This document shows, piece after piece, positions 62,567 through 64,000 of a stretch of DNA of 64,000 bases. The DNA comes from Carboxylicivirga longa (GTDB lineage Bacteria > Bacteroidota > Bacteroidia > Bacteroidales > Marinilabiliaceae): NCBI RefSeq assembly GCF_050589825.1, contig NZ_JBNGOZ010000017.1, forward strand, positions 43,043 through 107,042, given 5' to 3'. Positions within the stretch are counted from its first letter, which is position 1; every line of letters begins with the position of its first letter. Position numbers and translations under genes: made by a program. Below the pieces are notes generated by a model that saw nothing but the letters and a program-made list of their open reading frames with translations, was not told where the DNA came from and did no database searches.

Positions 62567-62705
62567 CTCATCCTCCCGGGAGAAGGTTTCTGAATTAAAT
62601 TACATTCCGATTTGCTGATTTTTTTGAACCGGATTGTCACCCATTTTCTCTTTTTTGTATCTATATGATAGAATGTGTACACTGACAGTTTTAATTATAT
62701 ACTAA

Positions 62706-63881
62706 GTGAGCGTTATAAGTGAAGAAAAAATAATAGGGTGGGCCTTGGCTTATCATACTTGCGAAGCCTTGTCTCCGGAAGACAAAAAGGCATTTGAACA
62801 GTGGTTAAAAGAATCGCCGAAGCATGTTGAACAAATCAATGGCTATCGTCAGATGTATCTGACGGCGCGAAAATCTGCATTTGCCAAAGTAGTTGATGAA
62901 GAGGCTGCATGGGCTAAAATTAGTTGCCGTACCAAGGCCAAGCCTCCAAAACGGCGTCTGTGGACGCAACTATCTTCGGCAGCTGCCGTCCTTATGGTGG
63001 GTTTGTTAACTACCTGGTTTGTTTATGACGAGATATCGTCGGTTACGCAATCTGAACCGCGCCTTATTGTTGAGCAGGTGGAAGCTGGCAGTGCCAAAGC
63101 CAGACTGACCTTGGCCGATGGCTCGCAGGTAAACCTCACCGACAGTGTGGAGCAATCTTTTAATGAGGTGGACGGAACTGCCATTGTTAAAGATGAGGAC
63201 AATAACCTGCGTTATAGTAGTGGTAATGTAAGCAATGAGCTCATTTACAATACTATTGAGGTGCCACGGGGTGGTGAGTTTGCCCTCACTTTGTCCGATG
63301 GTACTAAGGTGTGGATTAATGCTGAGTCGCAGCTGCGTTATCCGGTACGCTTTGGCGAAGAGAACCGTACTGTTTATCTTAACGGGGAAGCCTACTTTGA
63401 AGTGGCGCATCATGCTAAGCGGCCATTTATTGTGCATGCTAAGGATACAAAAGTAAAAGTATTGGGCACCCGTTTTAACATAAGTAGTTACGATGATGAA
63501 GCCATAGTAGCCACAACATTGGTAAGCGGAAAGGTAAAAGTTAATTATTTAGCTGATGAGGTACTCTTGCAGCCGGGGCAACAGTCGCGTGTTACCAAAG
63601 GGCGCGATGGCATTGGAGTGCAGGAAGTGGATTCCGGCGTGTATACAGCCTGGGTGCATGGCGTTTTTGAATTTGAGGATATGCCGCTGGAGCAGTTGTG
63701 TAAGCAGCTGGGACGCTGGTACGATGTTAACTTCTTTTTCACTCGACCGGCTGATAAAGGAATACGTTTCACGGGTGCCTTTAAGCGGAATCAGAACATT
63801 GGCCATGCCCTTGATTTAATCGAGCAGCTCACCAATGTGCAGTTTCAGACGCAGGGGAGAAACATAATAGTAGCAAATTAA
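62706..63881 (+). CDS. FecR-family anti-sigma factor
   Basis: Membrane anti-sigma regulator of 391 residues starting at GTG. The cytoplasmic part (1-85, with a DUF4880-like helical block) holds the sigma factor, one span follows (about 88-105, SSAAAVLMVGLLTTWFVYD), then the periplasmic FecR domain (IEVPRGGEFALTLSDGTKV) and a C-terminal STN-like domain (FEFEDMPLEQLCKQLGRWY) that meets the receptor's signalling domain. It works with the sigma factor just upstream. All parts are intact. Confidence 0.95.
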   Translation: MSVISEEKIIGWALAYHTCEALSPEDKKAFEQWLKESPKHVEQINGYRQMYLTARKSAFAKVVDEEAAWAKISCRTKAKPPKRRLWTQLSSAAAVLMVGLLTTWFVYDEISSVTQSEPRLIVEQVEAGSAKARLTLADGSQVNLTDSVEQSFNEVDGTAIVKDEDNNLRYSSGNVSNELIYNTIEVPRGGEFALTLSDGTKVWINAESQLRYPVRFGEENRTVYLNGEAYFEVAHHAKRPFIVHAKDTKVKVLGTRFNISSYDDEAIVATTLVSGKVKVNYLADEVLLQPGQQSRVTKGRDGIGVQEVDSGVYTAWVHGVFEFEDMPLEQLCKQLGRWYDVNFFFTRPADKGIRFTGAFKRNQNIGHALDLIEQLTNVQFQTQGRNIIVAN

Positions 63882-63883
63882 AA

Positions 63884-63912
63884 AGCAGGAAATACTCGCA
63901 ATATTTCCTGCT
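63884..63912. terminator. hairpin behind the anti-sigma gene, T-run on the minus strand
   Basis: Perfect AGCAGGAAATA/TATTTCCTGCT with a 7-nt loop, 3 bases after the stop codon. The T-run lies on the minus-strand side (TTTTTAATTT); on the plus side there is none, so it is better suited to a transcript arriving from the right. Confidence 0.65.
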
Positions 63913-63947
63913 CTTGGTATAAATAGGGATATTCATAAGTTGACTTA

Positions 63948-63955
63948 TATCTTTG
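63948..63955 (+). promoter_or_regulatory. possible -7 box near the window end
   Basis: TATCTTTG fits TAnnTTTG, without a good -33 element. It could start a plus-strand transcript beyond the window. Confidence 0.3.
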
Positions 63956-64000
63956 ATATCTAGATAATTATTACTATCTTAAAAGTATAACAAAACCCCG

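Noticed and set aside
1..64000. CRISPR arrays and rRNA genes
   Set aside because: No regularly spaced direct repeats and no rRNA landmark sequence were seen on either strand.

Overview
The window comes from the chromosome of a marine or anaerobic Bacteroidota (Bacteroidales/Marinilabiliales-like). The evidence is a type IX secretion C-terminal domain, a hybrid two-component 'HTCS' regulator, families known mainly from this phylum (DUF6427, tandem DUF2723, a FecR/ECF sigma pair), a TTG-N19-TAnnTTTG promoter before the tRNA genes, and lipoprotein signals ending in SC or GC. The species cannot be named from the sequence.

Layout. (1) 1-6007 is AT-rich and carries three plus-strand carbohydrate genes: an esterase, a GH39-like hydrolase with a T9SS tail, and a GH2 beta-galactosidase. 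(2) 6126-13350 is an integrated mobile element, read mostly on the minus strand. It holds a tyrosine integrase, a small protein of unknown function, an HTH/excisionase-like protein, a RepA-like ATPase, a Toprim/zinc primase-like protein, a zinc-finger coiled-coil protein and an Abi_2 abortive-infection gene. Its right end is fused to the 3' half of tRNA-Ala(GGC). A decayed second copy of the 3' end of one element gene lies on the far side of the Abi_2 gene. (3) 13431-14069 is a decayed reverse transcriptase beside the tRNA remnant. (4) 14250-30695 is a glycan locus: HTCS sensor, GH97, three different GH20 hexosaminidases, and two multi-membrane acyltransferase-like proteins placed between GH20 genes. 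There is no SusC/SusD pair. (5) 30876-36002 holds a flippase-like membrane protein and a solute-binding lipoprotein next to a hybrid histidine kinase. (6) 36003-47129 (minus) holds a small membrane protein, a carbamoyltransferase, a DUF6427 protein, purD, a polysaccharide deacetylase and two DUF2723 glycosyltransferase-like paralogues. (7) 47246-48081 has twin tRNA-Gln genes followed by a patch of IS debris, an orphan coding fragment and hairpin repeats. (8) 48133-50855 is the rplM-rpsI-rpsB-tsf operon with a likely structured leader. (9) 51101-59227 holds a guanine deaminase, a putative outer-membrane barrel, a LytS/LytTR-type pair, a tRNA dihydrouridine synthase, a LolC/E-type permease, a methyltransferase and rbfA. 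(10) 59228-64000 holds a long gene-poor gap, a TPR/PD40 protein, and an ECF sigma/FecR anti-sigma pair.

How the parts work together. Regions 1 and 4 supply secreted or periplasmic glycan breakdown, with the HTCS as probable local sensor. Region 2 is a mobile defence-carrying island at a tRNA gene that has been used more than once. Regions 6 to 9 are mostly core envelope, purine and translation genes. The most unusual material is the layered integration site (6126-14069), the perfect 20-bp inverted repeat inside the element, the SusCD-free GH20 cluster with embedded acyltransferases, and the binding-protein/kinase pair.
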